Part shown: one piece after another, positions 1 to 8,037 of the stretch
Layout: each line of letters begins with the position of its first letter
Numbering within the stretch: the stretch's first letter is position 1
Assembly (NCBI RefSeq): GCF_014360585.1
Contig: NZ_JACIXG010000010.1
Coordinates: 1 to 64,000, forward strand
Source of the DNA: Nocardioides sp.
GTDB taxonomy: Bacteria; Actinomycetota; Actinomycetes; Propionibacteriales; Nocardioidaceae
DNA: 64,000 nucleotides
Reading direction: 5' to 3'
Made by a program: the position numbers and the translations under genes
Notes under the pieces: generated by a model
The model's input: only the letters and a program-made list of their open reading frames with translations
Told to the model about the DNA's origin: nothing
Databases searched by the model: none

Positions 1-681
1 CTCCTGCCGAAGGAGCGCAGGACCGACGACGGGGTTGTGCTGACCCACCCTCTCCGCTCGACCGCCTTTGAAGTAAGACATGCTCCCAACCTCATGGAGG
101 CCGTGCGCTGGATCGACCTCGTCGCGGCGGGCGATCTGATCTCGGTGCAGGAGCTCGCTGCGTACGAGAAGAAGCTGGCGACCTGGGAAGGGGTCGATCA
201 TCTCCGGGAGGCCCTCATCCATGCCGATGAGAACGTCTGGTCGCCGGCCGAGGTCGACCTACGCCTCACCTGGACGATCCGGCTGGGCCTTCAGCACGTC
301 GTCACGAACCGTCCGGTCTTCGACCTCGATGGCCGTCATATCGGCACCCCCGACGTGCTGGACCTGGAGCGGGGCGTAGTGGGGGAGTACGACGGCGGGC
401 TCCACCTGGCTGGGAAGCAACGAGCGAAGGACCTGCGTCGCGAGGGCGAGTTCCGCAGAGTCGGCCTCGAGTACGTCACGATGGTTGCGGCCGACCGCCG
501 GGATCCCTCCGACTTCAAGCGGCGGACCTTGGAGGCGCGAGCCCGCGCCAGCCGCATTCCGACCAGTGAGTGGAGCTGGACGATCGATCCGCCACGCTGG
601 TGGGTCTCGACCAGCACGGTCGCGGAGCGACGAGCGCTCCCGAGGGCCCAACGCGTTCGATTCCTCCGCCGTGCCGCTTGA
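1..681 (+). CDS. DUF559-like endonuclease-domain protein, 3' part
   Basis: The reading frame is open from base 1, so the gene starts upstream of the window and only its last 226 codons are visible. The visible part has the layout of a large actinobacterial family of putative PD-(D/E)XK-like proteins often annotated next to AbiEi/DUF559 families: a conserved VNRPVFDLDGR-like strand (here TNRPVFDLDGRHIGTPDVLD), then VVGEYDGGLHLAGKQRAKD and a GLEYVTMVAAD segment. The D...EYD...D acidic pattern fits a nuclease-like core, but catalysis has not been established for this family as far as I know. A GTG at 37 is in frame but probably internal. The family is common in Nocardioides-type genomes, so its presence does not by itself mark a mobile element. 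Confidence 0.75.
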   Translation, partial: LLPKERRTDDGVVLTHPLRSTAFEVRHAPNLMEAVRWIDLVAAGDLISVQELAAYEKKLATWEGVDHLREALIHADENVWSPAEVDLRLTWTIRLGLQHVVTNRPVFDLDGRHIGTPDVLDLERGVVGEYDGGLHLAGKQRAKDLRREGEFRRVGLEYVTMVAADRRDPSDFKRRTLEARARASRIPTSEWSWTIDPPRWWVSTSTVAERRALPRAQRVRFLRRAA

Positions 682-821
682 GCGAAGTAGTCCCGGGCGG
701 TCTGGCCCATTACCGCCAGTTAGAAGGGCCGGACCGCCCGGAATCACCGAGTTTGGCTGTGCCGGCGCCCAGCCGCGATTCTTTGCCGTGAGATGCGGGC
801 GTTCGGCGTTACGGTTGAAGA

Positions 822-1220
822 GTGACCCAGCGGCCCACGGACCTCGACGTGGACTCCGATCCAGACGTCGAGCCAGATCACGACCCGGAGGGGGAGTCCT
901 CGGGGTCGGGTGGGCTGTGGGCGTGGATGCAAGACTCACATCCCACGGTGGCGGCACTGGTCGGGTTCTACATCGGCCTGGCCTACGCGATCCTGGTGCC
1001 TGGCACATGGGGCGCTCTGCTGACCTGGGTGGTCGGGCCAGAGCGAGCCGAGCAGCTGTTCGCGTGGGTGGCGCTGACGCTGCTCGTGCCACTTGCCCTG
1101 CTGATCCCGCGCAAGACCCGACGGATGGCCCAGTTCGTCTGGCTCGGGATCATCCTGACCGTGCTGGTGGTCGTGGGCGTCGGCGGCCTGGTCTTCTGGA
1201 TCCTGCTCAAGACGGGCTGA
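822..1220 (+). CDS. small membrane protein with acidic N-terminus
   Basis: I do not recognise a named family. The 132-residue product has an acidic, Asp/Glu/Pro-rich first 30 residues. Three hydrophobic segments follow, at about residues 42-64, 78-95 and 103-129, with a basic IPRKTRRM loop between the second and third. That predicts a small inner-membrane protein with a cytoplasmic acidic tail. The start is GTG at 822; no strong ribosome-binding site is visible, so the start is moderately supported. It lies 58 bases upstream of rlmN on the same strand and may be cotranscribed with it. Confidence 0.7.
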   Translation: MTQRPTDLDVDSDPDVEPDHDPEGESSGSGGLWAWMQDSHPTVAALVGFYIGLAYAILVPGTWGALLTWVVGPERAEQLFAWVALTLLVPLALLIPRKTRRMAQFVWLGIILTVLVVVGVGGLVFWILLKTG

Positions 1221-1278
1221 CCGGGCTGAGCGGATCGAGGGTTAGCCGTACGCCGCACCCCGGTGGGACACTGGAGCG

Positions 1279-2466
1279 GTGACCGAGCCCGACCCTGTGA
1301 CCGTACCGGCCCCGCACAGCCCCGAGGCCGAGGCGGCCGCGATGGAGGGGCGCCGCCTGCCGCTGGTGATGACGCCGCCGAAGGGACGCGGCAAGCCGCC
1401 GCGCCACCTGGCCGACCTCGATCTGGCCGGCCGCCGGGAAGCGGCGAAGGAGGCCGGACTTCCGGCGTTCCGGGCCAAGCAGCTCTCGGTGCACTACTTC
1501 GAGCGCCTGGTCGACGACCCCGAGAAGATGACCGACCTGCCCGCTAGCCAACGCCAGGAGCTGGTCGACACCTTCCTGCCCGACCTGATGACGCCGATCA
1601 GTCAGCAGGAGGCCGACAAGGGCACCACCCGCAAGACGCTGTGGAAGCTCTTCGACGGCGCCCTGGTCGAGTCGGTCCTAATGCGCTACACCGACCGCGC
1701 CACGGTCTGCATCTCCTCGCAGGCCGGCTGCGGCATGGCCTGCCCGTTCTGCGCCACCGGACAGGGCGGCCTCGAGCGCAACATGTCGACGGCTGAGATC
1801 GTCCACCAGGTCGTCGTTGCGGCCCGGCAGATGGCCAGCGGCGAGGTCCCCGGCGGTCCCGGTCGTCTCTCCAACGTGGTCTTCATGGGCATGGGCGAGC
1901 CGATGGCCAACTACAAGGCCTTGATGGGCGCGGTCCGTCGTCTCACCTCCCCGGCCCCCGAAGGCCTGGGCCTCTCGGCTCGCCACGTGACGGTCTCCAC
2001 CGTCGGTCTCGTGCCGCGGATCAAGCAGCTCACCGAGGAGGGCATCCCGGTCACCCTCGCCCTGTCGCTGCACGCCCCCGACGACGAGCTGCGCAACGAG
2101 CTGGTCCCGATCAACACCCGCTTCTCGGTCGCCGAGACCGTCGACGCCGCCTGGAACTACGCCCGCGTCACGAAGCGCCGGGTGAGCATCGAGTACGCGA
2201 TGATGCGCGGCATCAACGACCAGGCCTGGCGCGCCGACCTCCTCGCCGACGTACTCAACTCCTACGGCGACTGGGGCTGGGTCCACGTCAACCTGATCCC
2301 TTTGAACCCCACACCCGGCTCGAAGTGGACCGCCTCCGACCCGGCCGACGAGCGCGAGTTCGTACGCCGCCTGGAGGCCAAGGGCATCTCCACCACCGTC
2401 CGCGACACCCGCGGCCGCGAGATCGACGGTGCCTGCGGCCAGCTCGCCGCTCAGTCGGTGTCCTAG
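1279..2466 (+). CDS. rlmN: 23S rRNA/tRNA adenine-C2 methyltransferase RlmN
   Basis: Radical-SAM enzyme that methylates C2 of A2503 in 23S rRNA and of A37 in some tRNAs. The radical-SAM cluster motif is CGMACPFC, with C151, C155 and C158 as cluster ligands. The two further cysteines of the ping-pong methyl-transfer mechanism are visible: C144 in TVCISSQ and C386 in the C-terminal [11 protein letters not shown]-binding features include the GMGEPMANY motif and a later [11 protein letters not shown] strand. The length of 395 residues is usual, with about 30 extra Pro/Ala-rich N-terminal residues typical of actinobacterial versions. The start is GTG at 1279. A convergent hypothetical gene ends 6 bases downstream. 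Confidence 0.96.
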   Translation: MTEPDPVTVPAPHSPEAEAAAMEGRRLPLVMTPPKGRGKPPRHLADLDLAGRREAAKEAGLPAFRAKQLSVHYFERLVDDPEKMTDLPASQRQELVDTFLPDLMTPISQQEADKGTTRKTLWKLFDGALVESVLMRYTDRATVCISSQAGCGMACPFCATGQGGLERNMSTAEIVHQVVVAARQMASGEVPGGPGRLSNVVFMGMGEPMANYKALMGAVRRLTSPAPEGLGLSARHVTVSTVGLVPRIKQLTEEGIPVTLALSLHAPDDELRNELVPINTRFSVAETVDAAWNYARVTKRRVSIEYAMMRGINDQAWRADLLADVLNSYGDWGWVHVNLIPLNPTPGSKWTASDPADEREFVRRLEAKGISTTVRDTRGREIDGACGQLAAQSVS

Positions 2467-2472
2467 CCCGGA

Positions 2473-2907
2473 TCAAGCCCCTGTCTCGGGCCGGTGCTCG
2501 TGGCCGTGTCGGCCCTGGGTGCGGCGGGCCTCCTTCATCTCCGACTCGTAGAGGTGCCGCTTGCCCTCGACGAGAGCGTTGCGGGCCTCCTTCTCCAGCC
2601 GCTTGAAAGTGGCGTAGTAGCCGTCGTCGTACTCCTCGACGATCTGGAACGTCCACCTGCCGTAGAGCACGTTGCGTCCCACGAGATCGCGCTCGAACCT
2701 GTCCGCCAGCTCGGCGTGGCCGGCCTCGCGCAGCTGCTTGACACCCTTGCCGAGGGTGAGGTCGGCCGTGCCGGTGATGCGATGCAGAGCGTACAGATGA
2801 CCGCGGGCGATCTCGATCGCTTCGAGTGCCTCGCTGATGGCGCCGAGCGCCTCGACGGTGAGGTCGTCGACGCCTTCGGGCCGGATGTGCTCCTCATCGG
2901 TGGTCAT
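2473..2907 (-). CDS. conserved hypothetical helical protein
   Basis: Function not recognised. The 144-residue product is soluble and mostly helical: ALEAIEIARGHLYALHRITG, then an ADRFERDLVGRNVLYGRWTF region, then a charged helix EKEARNALVEGKRHL and a His/Arg-rich tail. The pattern resembles small uncharacterised proteins common in Nocardioidaceae. I chose ATG at 2907 because the first conserved-looking residues follow it; an in-frame extension to 3045 is Arg-rich and unlike a coding N-terminus. No clear Shine-Dalgarno sequence precedes the ATG, so translation may be leaderless. It is convergent with rlmN and divergent from the glycosyltransferase at 3175. Confidence 0.7.
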   Translation of the reverse strand: MTTDEEHIRPEGVDDLTVEALGAISEALEAIEIARGHLYALHRITGTADLTLGKGVKQLREAGHAELADRFERDLVGRNVLYGRWTFQIVEEYDDGYYATFKRLEKEARNALVEGKRHLYESEMKEARRTQGRHGHEHRPETGA

Positions 2908-3022
2908 GTCGCGATCGTGGCAAAATGAGCGGGCCGGCGGCAACCCCCTGCGCTGCCGCCGGCTCCGACGCCGCGAGCCTAGGAACGTCGGCTCACCGAC
3001 TTCTGTCGAGCGGCCACGGTCC

Positions 3023-3087
3023 GGTGACAGATTTCTGAGAGTCATGCGACGTTTCCGCTGATGACACCGGGCGGACTATCTGTCACC
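3023..3087. repeat. widely spaced perfect inverted repeat in divergent gap
   Basis: GGTGACAGAT at 3023-3032 is repeated as its exact reverse complement, ATCTGTCACC, at 3078-3087, with 45 bases between. It lies in the 267-base gap between the divergent genes at 2907 and 3175. The spacing suits a pair of regulator half-sites or a long leader hairpin. No regulator can be named. Confidence 0.5.
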
Positions 3088-3174
3088 CGAAACAGAGTTC
3101 TGGCCACGGGAGGTTCACCGACCCGTCAACCAAGTCGGGGGTCACGTTGCCGGAGGGCGCTCACGATCAGGAAC

Positions 3175-4335
3175 ATGAGCATCAGCCTCGATCGGGTCCC
3201 GCTGGTCGCCGCCAACGCAGAGCCGCTCCGCGTCCTCATCGTCACGGAGTCGTTCCTGCCCCAGGTCAACGGTGTGACGAACTCCGTACGCCGGGTACTG
3301 GAGCACCTCGCGGTCGACGGCCATACCGTCGAGGTCGTGGCGCCCACCGGGCCCGCCGAGTACGCCGGATTCCCGGTGACCCGCACCCGGGGCGCGACGT
3401 TCTGGGTCTACAAGGACTTCCGCGTCGGTCTCGAGACGCGACGCAAGCTGCGCGCGGTGATGCGCCGGTTCAGCCCCGACGTCGTGCACGTCGCCTCACC
3501 CGCGCTGCTCGGTCGGCAGGCGGTGCTGGTCGCCAAGGAGCTCGGCATCCCGAGCGTGGCGATCTACCAGACGGACCTGGTGGGGTTCTGGGACAAGTAC
3601 AAGGCGGTCGGGGGTCCGCAGGCGGCCGCGATGCTCACCCGCCAGGCCCACTCGGCCGCCGACCGCACCCTGGCACCGAGCTCGTCGGCCCTCACCCAGC
3701 TCGAGGGCCTCGGCGTGCAGCGCACGGGCCTGTGGCCCCGAGGTGTCGACGTCGAGCTGTTCCACCCGAGCCGCATCGACCACGACCTGCGCGCGGAGCT
3801 CGCGCCGAACGGGGAGACGATCGTCGGGTACGTCGGCCGGCTGGCGCAGGAGAAGGAGCTGCACCTGCTCGCCGCGCTCGCCCGCAACCCGGTGTACAAG
3901 GTCGTCCTCGTCGGCGGTGGCCCGCAGGAGCGCGAGCTGCGCCAGCTGCTCCCGAACGCCACCTTCATGGGCGTGCTCCAGGGGGAGGAGCTCGGGGCTG
4001 CGTACGCCTCGCTCGACATCTTCGTGCACACCGGCTCCCACGAGACGTTCTGCCAGGCGGTCCAGGAGGCGCTCGCCTCTGGGGTCCCGGTGGTCGCGCC
4101 GCGTTCCGGCGGGCCGTTGGACCTGGTCGCCGACGGCGTCACCGGGTTCTTCTACGAGCCGGGCAACCGCGACGATATCGGCTCCCACGTCGCGCTGCTC
4201 CACAACGATCCGCAGCTGCGGCTGCGGATGGGGCGCGAGGCCCGCAAGAGCGTCGCGCACAAGTCCTGGGGCTCGGTGAACGCGGCCCTGGTGGACCACT
4301 ACCGCGACGTCATCCGGGCACGCCAGCAGCGATGA
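3175..4335 (+). CDS. GT4-family glycosyltransferase, MgtA-like alpha-mannosyltransferase
   Basis: Probable GDP-mannose-dependent alpha-mannosyltransferase of the MgtA/PimB' group, which mannosylates glycolipid or lipoglycan precursors at the inner face of the membrane. The N-terminal Rossmann half begins LRVLIVTESFLPQVNGVTNSV, close to MgtA-type enzymes. The GT4 nucleotide-sugar site is in the C-terminal half, with VGYVGRLAQEKEL, then SHETFCQAVQEALASGVPVVAP containing the EX7E-type acidic motif. I start it at ATG 3175 (387 residues); a frame extension to 3061 is Arg/Thr-rich and lacks family similarity. Its 3' end overlaps the convergent LOG gene by 26 bases. The substrate is inferred from family resemblance only. 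Confidence 0.85.
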   Translation: MSISLDRVPLVAANAEPLRVLIVTESFLPQVNGVTNSVRRVLEHLAVDGHTVEVVAPTGPAEYAGFPVTRTRGATFWVYKDFRVGLETRRKLRAVMRRFSPDVVHVASPALLGRQAVLVAKELGIPSVAIYQTDLVGFWDKYKAVGGPQAAAMLTRQAHSAADRTLAPSSSALTQLEGLGVQRTGLWPRGVDVELFHPSRIDHDLRAELAPNGETIVGYVGRLAQEKELHLLAALARNPVYKVVLVGGGPQERELRQLLPNATFMGVLQGEELGAAYASLDIFVHTGSHETFCQAVQEALASGVPVVAPRSGGPLDLVADGVTGFFYEPGNRDDIGSHVALLHNDPQLRLRMGREARKSVAHKSWGSVNAALVDHYRDVIRARQQR

Positions 4336-5422
4336 CGTCGGCCACCTCCTCGGCGGTGTCGACGAGGTGGACGTACGGCTCCATCGCGCGCCCGCGTGCG
4401 AGCGCCTGCAGCAGCGGCCAGACCGGCAGCGTCTCGGTCCAGTAGCGCCGCCCGACCAGCACCATCGGCGCGATCGCGCTCGCATCGGCGTAGTAGTTCT
4501 CGCAGGCGTCCTGGAAGATCTCCTGCACGGTGCCGCCGGCGCCCGGCAGGAAGACGATCCCGCCGTCGCAGACCTCCAGCAGGACCGCCTCGCGGGTGGC
4601 GTTGCGGAAGTACTTCGCGATCGCTCCGGCGAACACGTTGGGCGGTTCGTGCCCGTAGTGCCAGGTCGGGATCCCCAGCGATCTCCCGGGTCTGCCCTCG
4701 GCCTCGTCGCGTACGCCGAGGGCGACCTGCGCCCAGTTTCGGATCGAGGGCCGGAACGACGGCACCGTGGCCAGCGACTCGAGCGCGTCGTCCAGCGCCG
4801 TCTTCGATGCTCCGGCGAGGAAGGCGCCGAGGTTGGCCGCCTCCATCGCTCCCGGGCCGCCGCCGGTGGCGACCACATAGTGGCTCGCGAGCTGTTGGCT
4901 CAGGTGGGCGGCGGTCGTATAGCCCTCCTCGCCCCGCTGCAGCGCGTGTCCGCCCATCATCCCGACGATCCGGGTTCCCTCGTCGCGTCGCGCGCGCACC
5001 CACGCCTCCAGCGCGGCGTCGATCGCGTGGTCGTGGAGGGTGATCGCGAGCTCGTCGTCGGCATCGAGCGGCTGCTGCAACCATGCGTACGCCCTCGCGT
5101 CCAGGCTCCGCGCATAGACGGGATCGTCGTAGAGCTCCTCGGCGGTGTAGAGCCGAGAGCGGTAGGCGTCCACCGGCGCCTCCGAGATCACCGGCATCAC
5201 CAGGGCGCCCTCGTCCTCGGCGTAGGCCCCGTCACCGGGTGCGAACCTGCACCCCAGGAACGTCGCCCCGGCGAGCTCGCTCTCCCGCAGGGCGGTGGAA
5301 CGCGAGCTCAGGTCCAGCGACCGCAGCCGCCAGCCCCTCAGGCTCCCCGCTCCTGCGGCCAGATGCCCGTCGAGCTCCTCCACCGACTCGATGTCGACAT
5401 GCCGTCCTCGGTGATGCTTCAT
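4310..5422 (-). CDS. LOG family (Rossmann nucleotide-binding) protein
   Basis: Member of the LOG/lysine-decarboxylase-like Rossmann family. Some relatives release cytokinin bases from nucleotide 5'-monophosphates; others have unknown nucleotide hydrolase roles. The hallmark PGGxGTxxE motif appears as PGAGGTVQE near residue 315, with the preceding VFL strand; a GMMGG loop and an ATGGGPGAMEAANLGA segment form the nucleotide site. At 370 residues it is longer than classic LOG proteins (about 190-250), with about 130 extra N-terminal residues whose role I cannot assign. The motif has Ala for the usual second Gly. The start is ATG 5422. Its last 26 bases overlap the end of the convergent glycosyltransferase gene. 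Confidence 0.85.
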   Translation of the reverse strand: MKHHRGRHVDIESVEELDGHLAAGAGSLRGWRLRSLDLSSRSTALRESELAGATFLGCRFAPGDGAYAEDEGALVMPVISEAPVDAYRSRLYTAEELYDDPVYARSLDARAYAWLQQPLDADDELAITLHDHAIDAALEAWVRARRDEGTRIVGMMGGHALQRGEEGYTTAAHLSQQLASHYVVATGGGPGAMEAANLGAFLAGASKTALDDALESLATVPSFRPSIRNWAQVALGVRDEAEGRPGRSLGIPTWHYGHEPPNVFAGAIAKYFRNATREAVLLEVCDGGIVFLPGAGGTVQEIFQDACENYYADASAIAPMVLVGRRYWTETLPVWPLLQALARGRAMEPYVHLVDTAEEVADVIAAGVPG

Positions 5423-5440
5423 ACCGAGAAACCTACCGAC

Positions 5441-6319
5441 TCACAGTGGCCAGGAGACTCCGGTCATGGCCTCGGACTCGGTCCACAGCCTGCGGGCGAG
5501 CTGCGGGTCGGAGGCGATCGCGGTGCGCCCGACGAGCGTCGGGCTCCCGCGGTACTCACCGAGCCCGTCCGGTCCGACATAGCTTCCCGTCGGGAGATCC
5601 TGGCTGGCTGCGTACAGGGTCGGGAGGGCACCTGCCTCCGCGGACTGCGCGACGACCCGGTTGCCGATCGCCATGAGGGCGTGCTTGAGGGAGTTGCCCG
5701 TGTGGCTCTGCAGGTTCGTCGCGGCGTAACCGGGGTGGGCGGCGTACGCCCGGAGCCCGGTGCCCTCCAGACGTCGCTGCAGCTCGAGGGTGAAGAGCAG
5801 GTTGGAGATCTTCGACTGCCCGTAGGCCTTCTGCGGCTGGTAGTCGCGTCGCTCCCAGCTGAGGTCGTCGAGGTCGAAGCCGCCCCAGCGGTGGGCCGAG
5901 GAGGCGACCGTGACGACGCGGTCGGTGATGTGGGGGAGCAGCAGGTTGGTGAGCGCGAAGTGCCCCAGGTGGTTGGTGGCGAACTGACTCTCGTAGCCGT
6001 CGGTCGTGAGCCGCTTCGGCACCATCATGATCCCGGCGTTGTTGATGAGTACGTCGATCGCCCCGTCCCACGCGTCGGCGAACTGCCGCACCGAGCTCAG
6101 GTCGGCGAGGTCGAGCGACCGCACCTCGGTCTTGCCCTCGATCGTGGCGGCCACCTCCTCGCCGGCGGCGACGTTGCGTACGGCCAGGACGACACGAGCC
6201 CCTTTCGCGCCGAGCTCGGTGGCGACGATGCGGCCGAGGCCGCTGGTCGCACCGGTGACGATCACGGTGCGGCCCTCGAAGGACGGCAGCCGATCGGTTG
6301 TCCACTTCTGTTCGGTCAT
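5441..6319 (-). CDS. short-chain dehydrogenase/reductase
   Basis: Classical-type SDR, NAD(P)-dependent, resembling retinol dehydrogenase/protochlorophyllide-reductase-like enzymes. Visible motifs are the cofactor loop TGATSGLG near residues 22-29, NNAG in DVLINNAGIMM, an active-site Ser in VVTVASSAH and YGQSK with the catalytic Tyr and Lys. The length of 292 residues is typical. The substrate cannot be told from sequence. It is divergent from a TetR-family regulator across a 72-base gap, the common arrangement of an enzyme controlled by its neighbour, so the regulator probably represses this gene. Confidence 0.9.
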   Translation of the reverse strand: MTEQKWTTDRLPSFEGRTVIVTGATSGLGRIVATELGAKGARVVLAVRNVAAGEEVAATIEGKTEVRSLDLADLSSVRQFADAWDGAIDVLINNAGIMMVPKRLTTDGYESQFATNHLGHFALTNLLLPHITDRVVTVASSAHRWGGFDLDDLSWERRDYQPQKAYGQSKISNLLFTLELQRRLEGTGLRAYAAHPGYAATNLQSHTGNSLKHALMAIGNRVVAQSAEAGALPTLYAASQDLPTGSYVGPDGLGEYRGSPTLVGRTAIASDPQLARRLWTESEAMTGVSWPL

Positions 6320-6339
6320 GGGCCCAATCTAGACGCTGA

Positions 6340-6381
6340 CAAGAATCTTGACAATGACAACATCTGTGAAATCTCGATAAG
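6340..6381. promoter_or_regulatory. divergent SDR/TetR control region with operator candidate
   Basis: The short gap between the divergent SDR and TetR genes holds the 11-base palindrome CAAGAATCTTG (6340-6350) and repeated TGACAA words. A TTGACA at 6348-6353 overlaps the palindrome. An ATGACA (6354-6359) and GATAAG (6376-6381) pair spaced 16 bases could serve as the regulator's promoter, giving a nearly leaderless transcript. The operator role is inferred from position and symmetry. Confidence 0.4.
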
Positions 6382-6391
6382 GTGTGCCCTG

Positions 6392-6985
6392 ATGACCGAG
6401 ACGATGCCCCGCTACCACCACGGCGACCTGCGCGCCGCGGTGCTCCGCCGCGCGGAGGAGGTGCTCCGCGAGTCGGGCACCGACGCGCTCTCGCTACGCG
6501 GCATCGCCCGCGATCTGGGCGTGAGCCACGCCGCGCCGAGCGCCCACTTCCGCGACAAGAACGCGCTCTTCGACGCCCTTGCGATCGCCGGGTTCCGTCG
6601 GCTGGGCGAGGTGATGGACGCCGCGTTGGCCACCCGCGGCTCGCTGACCGACGATCTGGTCGCCTTCGCCTCGGCCTACCTCGAGTTCGCCACCGAGAAC
6701 CCGGCGCTGCTCTCGGTGATGTTCGCGCGCAAGCACAGCGAGACAGCCGGCGCCGAGATCGCCGAGGCCGTCGCCGCCGCCTTCGCTCACCCCACCGCCC
6801 TGCTCGCCGACGGCCAAGTCCGTGGTGAGGTCGCCGACGGTGACCCCGAGGTCATCGGGGTCACCGTCCTGGCGGCGCTCCAGGGTCTGGCCACCTTCGT
6901 CGGCTCCGGCTTCGTGATGCCCGAGCAGTCGCAGGGGATGGTCCGCGACGTCGTCGAGACCCTGATGCGCGGCCTGGCCCGCTAG
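6392..6985 (+). CDS. TetR/AcrR family transcriptional regulator
   Basis: One-component repressor of 197 residues. The N-terminal helix-turn-helix is clear: YHHGDLRAAVLRRAEEVLRE, then SLRGIARDLGVSHAAPSAHF with the recognition helix, then FRDKNALFDALA. The C-terminal part is the helical ligand-binding and dimerisation domain, similar to the TetR_C_33/WHG type. The start is ATG 6392, immediately before MTETMPRYHHGDL; the same frame stays open far upstream, but that part is antisense to the SDR. Its stop codon shares four bases with the stop of the convergent RIO kinase gene (CTAG at 6982-6985). Confidence 0.92.
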   Translation: MTETMPRYHHGDLRAAVLRRAEEVLRESGTDALSLRGIARDLGVSHAAPSAHFRDKNALFDALAIAGFRRLGEVMDAALATRGSLTDDLVAFASAYLEFATENPALLSVMFARKHSETAGAEIAEAVAAAFAHPTALLADGQVRGEVADGDPEVIGVTVLAALQGLATFVGSGFVMPEQSQGMVRDVVETLMRGLAR

Positions 6986-7872
6986 AAGGCGTGCGCCATC
7001 AGATCGGCGTAGACCTCCTGCTCGTCGATCTCGAGGCCCCTGGCCTGGAACCACTTCGCCACGTTGGCGATGTCGCGGAGCAGGAAGTCGAAGCCCAGAG
7101 GGTTGCCGACCAGGTCGATGATCTGGGGGAGATCGATGATCACGAGCCGGTCGTCCTGGGCAAGGATGTTGTAGGGGGAGAGGTCGCCGTGGACCATCCC
7201 TGCCTGCACCATCGTGGCCAGCGAGTCGACCAGTCCGTCCCACCACATCTCCAGGACGTGCCGGTCCGGCCGGGTCTGGGCGAGCCGGGGCGCCGTCTCG
7301 AGCTCCCCGTTGCCGTCGTCGACGGCGATCCACTCCATCAGGATCTCGGTCCCGTCGATCTGCACGGGATAGGGGACCGGAAGGCCGAGGTTCCAGCAGC
7401 GTACGAGCGCGTTCCACTCGGCGTTGGCCCACTCGGCCTTGGCGACCTCGCGGCCGAAGGTCGAGCCCTTCTTCAGGGCGCGCTCGTCTCGGGATCGCTT
7501 GACCGAGCGGCCCTCGGTGTAGGTCGCGGCCCGGTGGAAGGTGCGATGGTCGGTGTCGCGGTAGCGCTTGGCGACCATCAGCGCCTCGTGCTCGGGGACC
7601 AACGGGTCGGCCCGCACGATCAGGAAGGCGTCTGCCTCCTTGCCGGTCTTGAGGATGCCGAGATCGGTGTCGATGGCGCCCTGAGAGGTCACCACCCACT
7701 CCGGTCGCGGCTCCGGTCCACGGGAGAGCGGCTCGACGGAGAGCCAGGTGGACCAGCGTTGTCCTTCATCCAAGTCGTCGTCGTAGGCCTGGAAGTCGAA
7801 GACGAAGTTGGGGTCGATCCCCGCCAGAGAGTCGGATGCGGCGGAATCAGCGGAGAGATTCTCCTGAGTCAC
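6982..7872 (-). CDS. RIO1-like atypical serine kinase
   Basis: Bacterial RIO1-family kinase/ATPase. The nucleotide loop is LGILKTGKEADAFLI (about residues 71-85), followed by the ATP-anchoring Lys in MVAKRYRD. The catalytic loop is HGDLSPYNIL with D230 and N235, and the metal-binding loop is IIDLPQ with D247. The length of 296 residues is typical of bacterial RIO proteins, whose targets are unknown. I chose GTG at 7872, preceded by AGGAG at eight bases. A frame extension to a TTG at 7923 has no comparable ribosome-binding site. No partner gene is evident nearby. Confidence 0.87.
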   Translation of the reverse strand: MTQENLSADSAASDSLAGIDPNFVFDFQAYDDDLDEGQRWSTWLSVEPLSRGPEPRPEWVVTSQGAIDTDLGILKTGKEADAFLIVRADPLVPEHEALMVAKRYRDTDHRTFHRAATYTEGRSVKRSRDERALKKGSTFGREVAKAEWANAEWNALVRCWNLGLPVPYPVQIDGTEILMEWIAVDDGNGELETAPRLAQTRPDRHVLEMWWDGLVDSLATMVQAGMVHGDLSPYNILAQDDRLVIIDLPQIIDLVGNPLGFDFLLRDIANVAKWFQARGLEIDEQEVYADLMAHAF

Positions 7873-8037
7873 TACGGGTGCTCCTGATACGAGAGGTGTG
7901 GTCTGTGGGCAGGCACAGGACAACGACAGTCATGGTCTGCTCCTCTCGATCAAGGGCGCCTCATGGACGAGGAACGCCGGTCGCGATCCATGGTGGAGGA
8001 CCGCGACCGGCGTGTGCAACGGGTTTATCGGGTCGGG

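Noticed and set aside
3061..3174. Extended N-terminus for the mannosyltransferase
   Set aside because: The extension is Arg/Thr-rich, overlaps the inverted repeat at 3078 and has no similarity to the GT family; ATG 3175 fits better.
4367..6391. Long upstream extension of the TetR frame
   Set aside because: This part is antisense to the LOG and SDR genes. The TetR family similarity starts exactly at ATG 6392.
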